Origin: Chlorobium ferrooxidans DSM 13031
GTDB taxonomy: Bacteria; Bacteroidota; Chlorobiia; Chlorobiales; Chlorobiaceae
Length of the DNA stretch: 64,000 bases
Direction: 5' to 3'
Assembly (NCBI RefSeq): GCF_000168715.1
Contig: NZ_AASE01000004.1
Span: 1-64,000, forward strand
This document shows positions 7,573-14,199 of the stretch, one piece after another. Numbering within the stretch: the stretch's first letter is position 1; every line of letters begins with the position of its first letter. The notes below the pieces were generated by a model. It ran no database searches. It saw only the letters and a list, made by a program, of their open reading frames with translations, and was not told where the DNA came from. Position numbers and translations under genes: made by a program.

Positions 7573-8853
7573 ATGTTTGCCCTGATTGACTGCAACAACT
7601 TCTATGTGTCGTGCGAGCGGCTGTTCAACCCCGGATTGAGGGGTCGTCCGGTTGTGGTGCTCTCCAACAACGATGGCTGTTTTATCTCCCGGTCGGAAGA
7701 GGCCAAGGCTATCGGTCTCGGTATGGGTGAACCGGCATTCAAGTGCCGGGAGCTGCTTCAGCAGCACCGTGTAGCCCTCTACTCGGCCAACTTTCCGCTT
7801 TACGGTGATCTTTCCGCACGGGTGATGCGGACGCTTGCCGATTTTGCTCCCGATATTGAGATCTACTCCATCGATGAGTGTTTTCTTGACCTCAGCGGTT
7901 TCGGCCGTTTTGATCTTGACCGCTATGCCCGTCAAATCCGGCAGACCGTGGAGAAGCATACCGGCATTCCCGTCAGTATCGGTATTGGTGCCACCAAAAC
8001 CCTTGCCAAGGCGGCAAGCCGTATGGCCAAGAAAAACGCATCTCTCGGCGGGGTCTCTCTTTTGAGAACGGATGCCGGGATCCGCGATGCCCTCTCCGGC
8101 ATGGCAGTTGAGCATATATGGGGAATCGGGAGGCGTTACGGCGCGCTCCTGCACCGGCACCGGATTCATACCGCGTTGGATTTTGCCGCTGCGCCTGCGC
8201 CCTGGGTCCGCCGAAACCTCCATATTACCGGGGCAAGGGTGCAGGAGGAGCTGAATGGCCGCTCATGCCTGCCGCTCGAACTGGTGCGGCCACCAAAGCA
8301 GTCGATCTGTACATCCCGTTCGTTCGGTACGCCCGTGATTGCAAAGGAGGAGCTTCAGCATGCCGTGGTGCATTTTGCTTCCAAATGTGCGTTCAAGCTC
8401 CGCCGGGAAGAATCAAGAGCTTCGCTGGTTACGGTTTTTGCCTGTACCAGCCCGTTTGCCCCAAAGGAGAAGCGGTACTGGGGAACCGAGACGCTCTCGC
8501 TTCCGGCACCCTCAAACGATACCCTGCTTCTGCTCAAGGCGGCAACGCTTGCGCTTGAGCGTCTCTACCGGAGGGGATATGAGTACAAAAAAGCCGGGGT
8601 TATTCTGAGCGGGATCGGTTCCGTGAGCGAACCGCAACAGACTACGCTTTCGCTCTTCGACACCGATCCGCTGCCGGAAAAGCAGGGGAGGGCGGCCAGC
8701 CTCATGGAGGCGCTTGATGCTCTGAACTTTCGTTACGGACCGGGAACACTCCGCCTTGCTTCCGACTGCTCATCGGGATGGAAGCAGCGGCAGGAGAAAC
8801 TCTCACCCGCTTACACAACCCGCTGGAGTGATATCATTGAGGTGAAGCCATGA
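7573..8853 (+). CDS. umuC: Translesion DNA polymerase V catalytic subunit UmuC
   Basis: Y-family DNA polymerase of 426 residues, normal UmuC length. The palm carries catalytic D6 (ALIDCNNFYVSCE) and D101-E102 (YSIDECFLDLSGF). Steric and nucleotide-pocket residues lie in SNNDGCFISRSEEAKAIG. A helix-hairpin-helix (near 185-205) and little-finger domain follow. A short motif TTLSLFD near residue 350 resembles the beta-clamp-binding pentapeptide. The gene follows umuD by 6 bp, and its TGA overlaps the start of the next gene as ATGA, so the three are probably one operon. Confidence 0.95.
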   Translation: MFALIDCNNFYVSCERLFNPGLRGRPVVVLSNNDGCFISRSEEAKAIGLGMGEPAFKCRELLQQHRVALYSANFPLYGDLSARVMRTLADFAPDIEIYSIDECFLDLSGFGRFDLDRYARQIRQTVEKHTGIPVSIGIGATKTLAKAASRMAKKNASLGGVSLLRTDAGIRDALSGMAVEHIWGIGRRYGALLHRHRIHTALDFAAAPAPWVRRNLHITGARVQEELNGRSCLPLELVRPPKQSICTSRSFGTPVIAKEELQHAVVHFASKCAFKLRREESRASLVTVFACTSPFAPKEKRYWGTETLSLPAPSNDTLLLLKAATLALERLYRRGYEYKKAGVILSGIGSVSEPQQTTLSLFDTDPLPEKQGRAASLMEALDALNFRYGPGTLRLASDCSSGWKQRQEKLSPAYTTRWSDIIEVKP

Positions 8854-9188
8854 ATCCCGCAAAGGTGTCAAGAGAGAGGCTCAAAGAGCTGACCGATCTG
8901 CCCAATATCGGTAAATCGATAGCCGGCGATCTCCGGCTGATCGGTATTTCAAGGCCGGAGCAGCTTGTCGGCCGCTCGGCGTTGGAGATGTATCACGATC
9001 TTTGCCGGGTGACGGATACCGTTCAGGATCCCTGCGTGCTTGACGTATTCATGTCGCTCACCAGCTTCATGTCTGGTAGTGAGCCGCGTACCTGGTGGTC
9101 GTTTACCGAAGAGCGGAAGCGGCTGCTCAGCAAAGAGGCGCCCACGGGTACCTCTAAAAATTATCATGAGCGGTTTGAAGATTTTTAA
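8850..9188 (+). CDS. Cdd1-like helix-hairpin-helix protein with repeat-derived C-terminus
   Basis: 112 residues, with an N-terminal helix-hairpin-helix core (LTDLPNIGKSIAGDLRLIGI, residues 15-34) and the conserved LVGRSALEMYHDLCR block. This is typical of the small Cdd1/pathogenicity-locus family (PF11731). HHH modules bind DNA backbone non-specifically. Its position as third gene of the umuDC cassette, with ATGA overlap, suggests a DNA-damage role, which is inference. The last 13 or so residues (from GTSKNYHERFEDF) are encoded by the terminus of a dispersed repeat starting at about 9146. The natural C-terminus was therefore probably replaced. Confidence 0.78.
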   Translation: MNPAKVSRERLKELTDLPNIGKSIAGDLRLIGISRPEQLVGRSALEMYHDLCRVTDTVQDPCVLDVFMSLTSFMSGSEPRTWWSFTEERKRLLSKEAPTGTSKNYHERFEDF

Positions 9189-9415
9189 CCACGAAAGAGA
9201 CGAAAAGAAAATGAAGAAAGTGGACTCAGTGGACTTGAGTGGACAAGAAGGAAGAGATTCTGGATTGACTTTTAGGCCCCACTGTGGTTGCCCTTTCGAA
9301 CAAGAAAACCATCCGGCTGTTCTCTTTGTCCTTGATGTCCTTGTAGTCTTTGCTGTCTTTTCAAGCTCCAGCCCAACGCAGTAATCGTAGTGCGGAATAG
9401 ATTAATAGAGGTGCC
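9146..9415 (+). repeat. Dispersed intergenic repeat, copy A (damage-to-gene copy)
   Basis: About 270 bp with inverted ends: GGGTACCTCTAAAAATTATC at the left, and AATAGAGGTGCC at the right. Inside are the ACCACGAAAGAGACGAAAAG block and a GTCCTTGATGTCCTTG tract shared (in inverted order) with copies at 29538 and 54683. The left end lies inside the 3' end of the Cdd1-like ORF, and the right end stops 3 bases before the ATG of the DUF1848 gene. An apparent ORF inside it (9040-9384) is an artefact. Confidence 0.75.
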
Positions 9416-9418
9416 ATT

Positions 9419-10393
9419 ATGATTATCAGCGCCAGCCGCCGTACAGACATTCCCGCCTTCTACGGTGAGTGGCTTGTGAACCGCCTGAAGGCCGGTGAGG
9501 TGCTGGTGCGTAACCCCATGCAGCCAAAGCAGGTGAGCAGAATTATGCTGACCCCGGCAACGGTTGATGCCCTTGTCTTCTGGACCAAGAACCCTGAACC
9601 CTTTCTCTCGCGTCTGCCGGAAATCGATGCCCTCGGGTACTCATATTATTTCCTTTTTACCCTGACACCCTATGATGTAACGCTGGAGCCCGGTGTGCCT
9701 GAAAAAGGCTCAATTGTTGAGGTGTTCCGGCGGCTCTCTCGCCTTGTCGGTCCTGAAAAAGTGGTGTGGCGGTATGACCCCGTTGTCATCACCGATCAGT
9801 TTACCCCGGCATGGCATGCTGCTTCATTTCCAAGACTTGCAGAAAAGCTTTCCGGTTATACCGGGCGCTGCATCATCAGTTTTCTTGACGACTACCGCAA
9901 GGTGAGGAGCCGGATGCGCAATCTCCGCTACACCCTGCCCGACAGCGCGGAGATGGGTGAGCTGGCGGCTCTCTTTGCCGATATCGCCGCAAAACAGGAC
10001 ATTGCACTCTGTACATGCAGTCAGGAGGTTGATCTCTCCCGTTACGGCATCATGCACAGCCGCTGTATTGATGGCGGGCTTGTCGAGCGCATTTCCGGTC
10101 GAAGGATGAGGGGAGCAAAAAAAGATGGCAGCCAACGCCATGCCTGCGGATGCATCGAGAGCCGTGATATCGGCAGCTATGATACCTGTCCGCACGGATG
10201 CCTCTACTGCTATGCTGTTGCCGGACAGGCAAAGGCAGGCAAAGCTTTTGAAGCATACGATCCATCATCACCGATGCTCTGCGACAGCCTGCACGGAGAC
10301 GAAACAATCACCACGCCTGCACCCCGCAAGCGGGCTGCTTCAGCGCGAACACCATCTGCTCCCGGATTGCATCAGGGTGAGCTGTTTTCATAG
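9419..10393 (+). CDS. DUF1848 family protein with C-terminal CxxxCxxC motif
   Basis: 324 residues, matching the DUF1848 family from its first residues (MIISASRRTDIPAFYGEWLVNR). The N-terminal two thirds look like a TIM-barrel-type fold (VFWTKNPEPF, VVWRYDPVV, CIISFLDDYRKV). The C-terminal part is cysteine-rich: C198, C200, C216, C243, C245, then C257-x3-C261-x2-C264 (CPHGCLYC). This last is the spacing that binds the 4Fe-4S cluster in radical-SAM enzymes, here placed at the C-terminus rather than near the start. No biochemical function is established as far as I know. Residues after 275 look disordered. It sits behind the SOS cassette, separated by a repeat; a link to DNA repair is only suggested by position. 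Confidence 0.82.
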   Translation: MIISASRRTDIPAFYGEWLVNRLKAGEVLVRNPMQPKQVSRIMLTPATVDALVFWTKNPEPFLSRLPEIDALGYSYYFLFTLTPYDVTLEPGVPEKGSIVEVFRRLSRLVGPEKVVWRYDPVVITDQFTPAWHAASFPRLAEKLSGYTGRCIISFLDDYRKVRSRMRNLRYTLPDSAEMGELAALFADIAAKQDIALCTCSQEVDLSRYGIMHSRCIDGGLVERISGRRMRGAKKDGSQRHACGCIESRDIGSYDTCPHGCLYCYAVAGQAKAGKAFEAYDPSSPMLCDSLHGDETITTPAPRKRAASARTPSAPGLHQGELFS

Positions 10394-10478
10394 AAGGGCG
10401 TCCTCTCTACACGTGAATGTTCAAGTCCCGACGAGACCTCACAGAATGAATTTATAACGGGGTGTAGATGTTTTGTCC

Positions 10479-10507
10479 TTGAATGACGTTATATTGTACA
10501 TTATTCT
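10479..10507 (+). promoter_or_regulatory. Candidate promoter with TGTACA operator core for the toxin-antitoxin pair
   Basis: TTGAAT (10479-10484), a 17-bp spacer and TATTCT (10502-10507) resemble a sigma-70 promoter. TGTACA at 10495-10500 lies in the spacer within a nearly symmetric ATAT-TGTACA-TTAT. YefM-type antitoxins are known to bind TGTACA cores in their own promoters, so autoregulation here is a reasonable inference. A further TGTCA-N10-TGACA dyad lies just downstream. Confidence 0.45.
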
Positions 10508-10530
10508 GTCATATTTATTTCTGACATGCC

Positions 10531-10821
10531 ATGCACGCCATCGATACAAGAAATGTTACGCCGTTAACTGATTTCAGAAACAATATTAAACGGTACATGG
10601 AGGAGCTTTCCGTCAGCAAGAAACCTCTGCTTTTAACGCAGCATGGAAAGAGTGCCGCAGTGCTGCTCGATGCGGAACAATACCAGAAGATGCTTGATCA
10701 GATAACCTTTATGCAATTGGTTACGGAGGGATTGGAAGAGTATCGCAATAACCGCACCATCCCGGCGGAAGAGCTGTTTGCATCCCTTGACAAGATTATT
10801 GCTGAAGCTGAAAAACAGTGA
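10531..10821 (+). CDS. Phd/YefM-family antitoxin
   Basis: 96 residues. The N-terminal half (TRNVTPLTDFRNNIKRYMEEL...PLLLTQHGKSAAVLLDAEQYQKM) is the Phd/YefM DNA-binding dimer fold. The C-terminal half is an acidic, flexible tail (about 70-96) that would wrap the toxin. The toxin gene starts inside its last codon (GTGA overlap at 10818-10821), the usual type II order of antitoxin first. A TGTACA-cored promoter lies just upstream, consistent with autorepression. Family assignment is good; DNA targets are inferred. Confidence 0.9.
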   Translation: MHAIDTRNVTPLTDFRNNIKRYMEELSVSKKPLLLTQHGKSAAVLLDAEQYQKMLDQITFMQLVTEGLEEYRNNRTIPAEELFASLDKIIAEAEKQ

Positions 10822-11108
10822 ACGTAGAGTTTTCAGAACGTGCAGCTCGCCAGATTACCGATGTGGTCAGGTATATTGCTGCTGACAAGCCTGCTGCTGC
10901 AAAAAAATGGGCGGATTCTGTAAAAAAAGCAGTCAGGAAGCTTTCCGATTATCCGCACTTAGGAAGGGTTGTTCCGGAATTCGTTGACGCGAGTCTCCGG
11001 GAACTTTTGCACGGTGAATACAGGATTGTGTATAAAATCGATGAACAATTTTCCAGGATCGTGATTGTGGCAGTTTATCATGCCAGACGGATATTGATGC
11101 CGGATTAA
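10818..11108 (+). CDS. RelE/ParE-family toxin
   Basis: 96 residues, translated from a GTG that overlaps the antitoxin stop. The RelE/ParE superfamily pattern is complete: N-terminal strand VEFSERAARQITDVVRYIA, two helices, then LGRVVPEF...LRELLHGEYRIVYKI and the closing strand IVIVAVYHARRILMPD. The RELxxxxYRIVY block and the HARR end are closer to ParE, which poisons gyrase, than to ribosome-dependent RelE. The two cannot be separated safely from sequence. The pair is intact and probably active. Confidence 0.9.
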   Translation: MNVEFSERAARQITDVVRYIAADKPAAAKKWADSVKKAVRKLSDYPHLGRVVPEFVDASLRELLHGEYRIVYKIDEQFSRIVIVAVYHARRILMPD

Positions 11109-11158
11109 TCGCCCATCCACTGGTTTGTGGAGGAAACAATCATCCGGCAAAACCTTCA

Positions 11159-11226
11159 GGGTGCCGCTATAAATTGTCGTGAGCGGTTTGATTTTTAAGC
11201 CCCGGAGGGGCGAAATATCGGTAGAG
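11159..11226 (+). repeat. Dispersed intergenic repeat, copy G (short form)
   Basis: Starts GGTGCCGCTATAAATTGTCGTGAGCGGTTTGA, the end shared by copies C-E. It continues into AAGCCCCGGAGGGGCGAAATATCGGTAGA, a block also present inverted in copy F (54975-55020). No coding capacity. It lies between the toxin gene and the end of bfr. Confidence 0.6.
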
Positions 11227-11231
11227 CAGCC

Positions 11232-11699
11232 TTATCCAAGCTGTTCTACAAGATAGTTCTGTATCCCCATCTGGCTGATCTGGTCAATCTGAGCCTCAAG
11301 CCAGTCGATGTGGGCCTCCTCATCGCGGAGGATTGATTCAAGCAGCTCTCTGGTGCCGTTATCTCCGGCTTCAACAGCAAGCCTGATTCCGTCATTGTAG
11401 GAGGCAATGGCTCCATCTTCCGAATGCCGGTCGTTTTTGTGCTGAGCGGCCACATCGGCTCCTATCTTTATCTTTTTGAGGTCGCTGACAACGGGAATGC
11501 CTTCAAGAAAGAGGATTCTTGCAATGAGTTTTTCGGCATGCTTCATTTCATCAATTGCACGCTTCTCATCAGCATTGTGGAGTTTTTCATAACCCCAGTT
11601 GCTGCACATCTCCGAATGCACAATGTACTGGTTGATTGCCGTCAGCTCGTCAGCGAGCAGGCTGTTGAGTTTTTCGATTATTTTCGGATTTCCTTTCAT
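11232..11699 (-). CDS. bfr: Bacterioferritin
   Basis: 155 residues. Forms 24-subunit shells that oxidise and store iron, with haem between subunit pairs. All di-iron ferroxidase ligands sit at E. coli Bfr positions: E18, E51, H54, E94, E127 and H130. The haem ligand M52 is present, so it is a true bacterioferritin rather than a plain ferritin. The ATG at 11699 has AAGGAG six bases upstream, one of the clearer ribosome-binding sites in the window. It is divergent from the arsR-type gene. No obvious Fur box was recognised in the 180-bp shared upstream region. Confidence 0.96.
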   Translation of the reverse strand: MKGNPKIIEKLNSLLADELTAINQYIVHSEMCSNWGYEKLHNADEKRAIDEMKHAEKLIARILFLEGIPVVSDLKKIKIGADVAAQHKNDRHSEDGAIASYNDGIRLAVEAGDNGTRELLESILRDEEAHIDWLEAQIDQISQMGIQNYLVEQLG

Positions 11700-11847
11700 C
11701 GGTCTCTCCTTGATTCGTGTTGATAATGGAATCTTTCATATAGCCACTTCGTATAATAAAGCTGATAATCCGAAATCCCGCAACATCTTTGTCGGGAATT
11801 ATTTTCAGGAGGAGAGATTTTGCGAATATATCTGTTTTTATTATCAT

Positions 11848-11863
11848 ATGAATGGTTGTTCAT
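11848..11863 (+). promoter_or_regulatory. ArsR/SmtB-type operator-like dyad before the sensor gene
   Basis: ATGAA (11848-11852), six bases, TTCAT (11859-11863): the TGAA-N6-TTCA core recognised by SmtB/CadC/CzrA repressors. It lies 18 bp before the regulator start, where it would allow autorepression. Identification is by pattern only. Confidence 0.6.
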
Positions 11864-11880
11864 GTAATTGAGTTATAGCT

Positions 11881-12246
11881 ATGCTGGATCAAAGAGCTGA
11901 GGGTTGTCAGGAGGAGTGTTTTCATCCGGATGTTGTCGAGCGTGTTCGCAAAGCGATGCCGGGGGAGCCGCTGCAGGAGGAGCTTGCACAGCTTTTCAAG
12001 GTGCTTGGCGATCATACCAGAATACGGATTCTCAATGCGCTCTGTCTCTCGGAACTCTGTGTCTGTGATCTCACCTCTATTCTCGGGATGAATCAGTCGG
12101 CAGTGTCGCATCAGTTGAGGGTGCTGCGGGATGCCAAGCTGGTGAAGTCGCGCAAGCAGGGAAAGAATGTGCTCTACACTCTTGACGACACCCATGTCTC
12201 AACGCTTATCCGGACCGGTTCCGAACACATCAGGGAAGGGAAGTAA
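11881..12246 (+). CDS. ArsR/SmtB-family metal sensor with both CadC-type and SmtB-type sites
   Basis: 121-residue winged-helix repressor that leaves DNA on metal binding. The recognition helix is in GMNQSAVSHQLRVLRDAKLV. Two metal sites can be read. The alpha-3N site has C9, C13, C60 and C62 (ELCVCDL), with the same spacing as CadC C7, C11, C58, C60. The alpha-5 site has D103, H105, H116 and E119, with the same spacing as SmtB D104, H106, H117, E120. This points to thiophilic divalent metals (Cd, Pb, Zn) rather than arsenite. A TGAA-N6-TTCA dyad lies upstream, and a second lies before the permease gene downstream, which it probably controls. No Shine-Dalgarno is seen. Confidence 0.9.
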   Translation: MLDQRAEGCQEECFHPDVVERVRKAMPGEPLQEELAQLFKVLGDHTRIRILNALCLSELCVCDLTSILGMNQSAVSHQLRVLRDAKLVKSRKQGKNVLYTLDDTHVSTLIRTGSEHIREGK

Positions 12247-12273
12247 CACTGCTCTTTTTTTTTTCTTTAAATA

Positions 12274-12287
12274 TGAACATATAATCA
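12274..12287 (+). promoter_or_regulatory. Second ArsR/SmtB-type operator-like dyad, before the permease
   Basis: TGAA (12274-12277), six bases, ATCA (12284-12287): one mismatch from TGAA-N6-TTCA. It lies 42 bp before the permease start and 28 bp after the regulator stop. It suggests a separate metal-controlled promoter for the permease. Confidence 0.45.
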
Positions 12288-12328
12288 TGTGAGAATATGT
12301 GCAAAAGTACTCCAATTGAGGTTTTCTT

Positions 12329-13408
12329 ATGAATGAATTATTGATTGTTGTCTCGAAAGTACTTCTCGCTTCGTGGAGTGTGCTTCTTGAATCCGCCCCC
12401 TTTGTGCTGCTCGGCTTTTTTATTGCCGGAGTGCTCAAGGCATTTGTTCCTGATGATTTTGTTGCCACCCATCTTGGGGGAGGGGGAATGGCGAGTATTT
12501 TCAAAGCTTCATTATTTGGTATTCCCATTCCCCTGTGCAGTTGCGGCGTGCTTCCGGCTGCAGCAGGCCTGAAGAAACAGGGTTCCGGGAATGGTCCTGT
12601 TGCGGCGTTTCTTATTTCAACACCTGAAACCGGTGTGGACTCCATTGCGGTCTCCTGGGCGCTGCTCGATCCGCTGATGACCGTTATTCGCCCGGTTATT
12701 GCGCTTTTTATGGCAATTGCAACCGGCATTGCGGTTTCATTTGCCGGAAAGCAGAGCGCAAACGAAGTTGCGGCTGACATAGATAAATCGGGGGAGAGTG
12801 CCTGTGCATCTTCATGCTGCTGCAGTCATAAAAAGCAGGAAAAACTGACGGTTGCCGGAAAATTCAGGGAGGGTATGAGCTTTGCCTTCGGCGATCTGTT
12901 GAACGATGTCGGCCTCTGGCTCTTTATCGGTATCCTGCTCTCCGGCCTCATCTCGGTTTTTGTTTCAACGGAAGTGGTAAGCCGCTATCTGTCGAATGAA
13001 TATCTTTCGATGCTCGTGATGTTTATCGTTTCCGTGCCGCTCTATGTCTGCGCTACAGCTTCGACTCCGATTGTTGCTGCACTTGCCCTGAAAGGAATAT
13101 CACCGGGAGCCGCCCTTGTGTTTCTTCTTGCCGGTCCGGCAACTAATGCGGCATCGCTCCCGGTGATTTTCAGAATGCTTGGCAGAAAATCGGCTCTCAT
13201 CTATCTGGCGAGCATTGTACTCATCTCTCTCATCGGGGGAGTAGTGGTCAATGACCTCTACAGCTATCTCGGCTACGATATTACGCATTGGGTCAGTAAA
13301 GGGGCTCACGAGGAGGCAGGCATTGTTTCCATTGCTGCATCTGTTGTGCTTCTCCTGCTGGTGCTGAAATCACTGCTGCCAAAAAAACAGATTGGTCATC
13401 CCCGGTAA
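12329..13408 (+). CDS. SO_0444-type Cu/Zn efflux permease (DUF318/ArsP-like)
   Basis: 359 residues and eight or more membrane helices in two related halves. The first half carries IPLCSCGVLPAAAGLKKQG (C70, C72) and LISTPETGVDSI (98-105); the second carries PLYVCATASTPIVAALALKG and LAGPATNAASLP. These are hallmarks of the permease family whose SO_0444-type members are annotated as Cu/Zn exporters. The central loop has a Cys cluster (C159, C163, C164, C165, then H167) fit for soft-metal binding. GAGG lies seven bases before the ATG. With the CadC/SmtB-type sensor upstream, export of a soft divalent metal is likely; the exact metal is open. Confidence 0.85.
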   Translation: MNELLIVVSKVLLASWSVLLESAPFVLLGFFIAGVLKAFVPDDFVATHLGGGGMASIFKASLFGIPIPLCSCGVLPAAAGLKKQGSGNGPVAAFLISTPETGVDSIAVSWALLDPLMTVIRPVIALFMAIATGIAVSFAGKQSANEVAADIDKSGESACASSCCCSHKKQEKLTVAGKFREGMSFAFGDLLNDVGLWLFIGILLSGLISVFVSTEVVSRYLSNEYLSMLVMFIVSVPLYVCATASTPIVAALALKGISPGAALVFLLAGPATNAASLPVIFRMLGRKSALIYLASIVLISLIGGVVVNDLYSYLGYDITHWVSKGAHEEAGIVSIAASVVLLLLVLKSLLPKKQIGHPR

Positions 13409-13470
13409 GAGTGTAATTCACTATATTTACGTTATATTTGTGGCGTATTTATTTTTATGGATATGCTAAA

Positions 13471-14115
13471 ATGATGATTCAGGGTATGGTCAGTTTGTTA
13501 CGCTCGCTTGCAGGGATAGTGCTTCCTGTTGCTCTCCTCATCGCTCACTCTGTTTCTGCTTTTGCTGCAGATGGATCTCCGTATGGCGGTGACACAGAGC
13601 TCCTTCAGGCTTCGCATGGAGCGGGAAAGAGTTCAAGGGTGTCGCTTTCGGATGAAGAAGCCCGGTTGTACCGTCTGCTTATGGATTACCGCAGGAGTGA
13701 GGGGAAGCCTCCCATTCCTGTTTCACCAAATCTTTCGCGTGTTGCCCGGTTGCATGTTCGTGACCTTGAGGCACACCCCCCTTCAGGCTCATGCAACCTG
13801 CACAGCTGGTCGGAATATGGGCCGTGGCAGCCGGTCTGTTACAACGGAGGAGAGAGTGTGCAGAGGATGTGGAGCAAGCCGAGGGAGCTGACCTCCTACA
13901 ACGGAAACGGCTTTGAGGTTGTGGCCTGTACGAGCAGCGGAAGGATGCTGCCATCACATGCGTTATCGCTCTGGGAGGGATCGTCAGCACACAATGCCGT
14001 AATAACCAACTCGGGAAAGTGGGAGCGGCTTCAGTGGAATGCGGTCGGGGTGGCCATCTCCGGTTCATACGCCGTTGTCTGGTTCGGAGAGGAGTCCGAC
14101 CCGTCCGGCAGATAG
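13471..14115 (+). CDS. Secreted CAP/SCP-domain protein
   Basis: From the ATG at 13471, 214 residues. A signal peptide (VSLLRSLAGIVLPVALLIAHSVSAFA, cleavage near residue 30) is followed by a CAP-type domain. Supporting blocks are LYRLLMDYRRSEGKPPIPVSPNLSRVARLHVRDL, CNLHSWS, HNAVITNSGKW and WNAVGVAISGSYAVVWFGE. The two His of CNLHSW and HNAV would be the CAP cavity histidines. The frame is open to a TTG at 13438, but that extension would spoil the signal peptide. It is probably exported to the periplasm; CAP proteins are mostly of unknown role. No clear operon partner; CopA is convergent. Confidence 0.75.
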   Translation: MMIQGMVSLLRSLAGIVLPVALLIAHSVSAFAADGSPYGGDTELLQASHGAGKSSRVSLSDEEARLYRLLMDYRRSEGKPPIPVSPNLSRVARLHVRDLEAHPPSGSCNLHSWSEYGPWQPVCYNGGESVQRMWSKPRELTSYNGNGFEVVACTSSGRMLPSHALSLWEGSSAHNAVITNSGKWERLQWNAVGVAISGSYAVVWFGEESDPSGR

Positions 14116-14199
14116 CCCTTACCTGCCGGTTCCAACGTATGGGGCCCAATGCCGCATCCTCACTCACACCCATCTTTACGCAGTCCCGTTTTTAGGCGC

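Noticed and set aside
7372-8223. Long minus-strand ORF opposite umuD/umuC
   Set aside because: Shadow of the well-supported umuDC genes; no family features and composition typical of an antisense frame.
9040-9384. 114-codon ORF running from the Cdd1-like gene into repeat copy A
   Set aside because: It is out of frame with the real gene and made mostly of repeat sequence.
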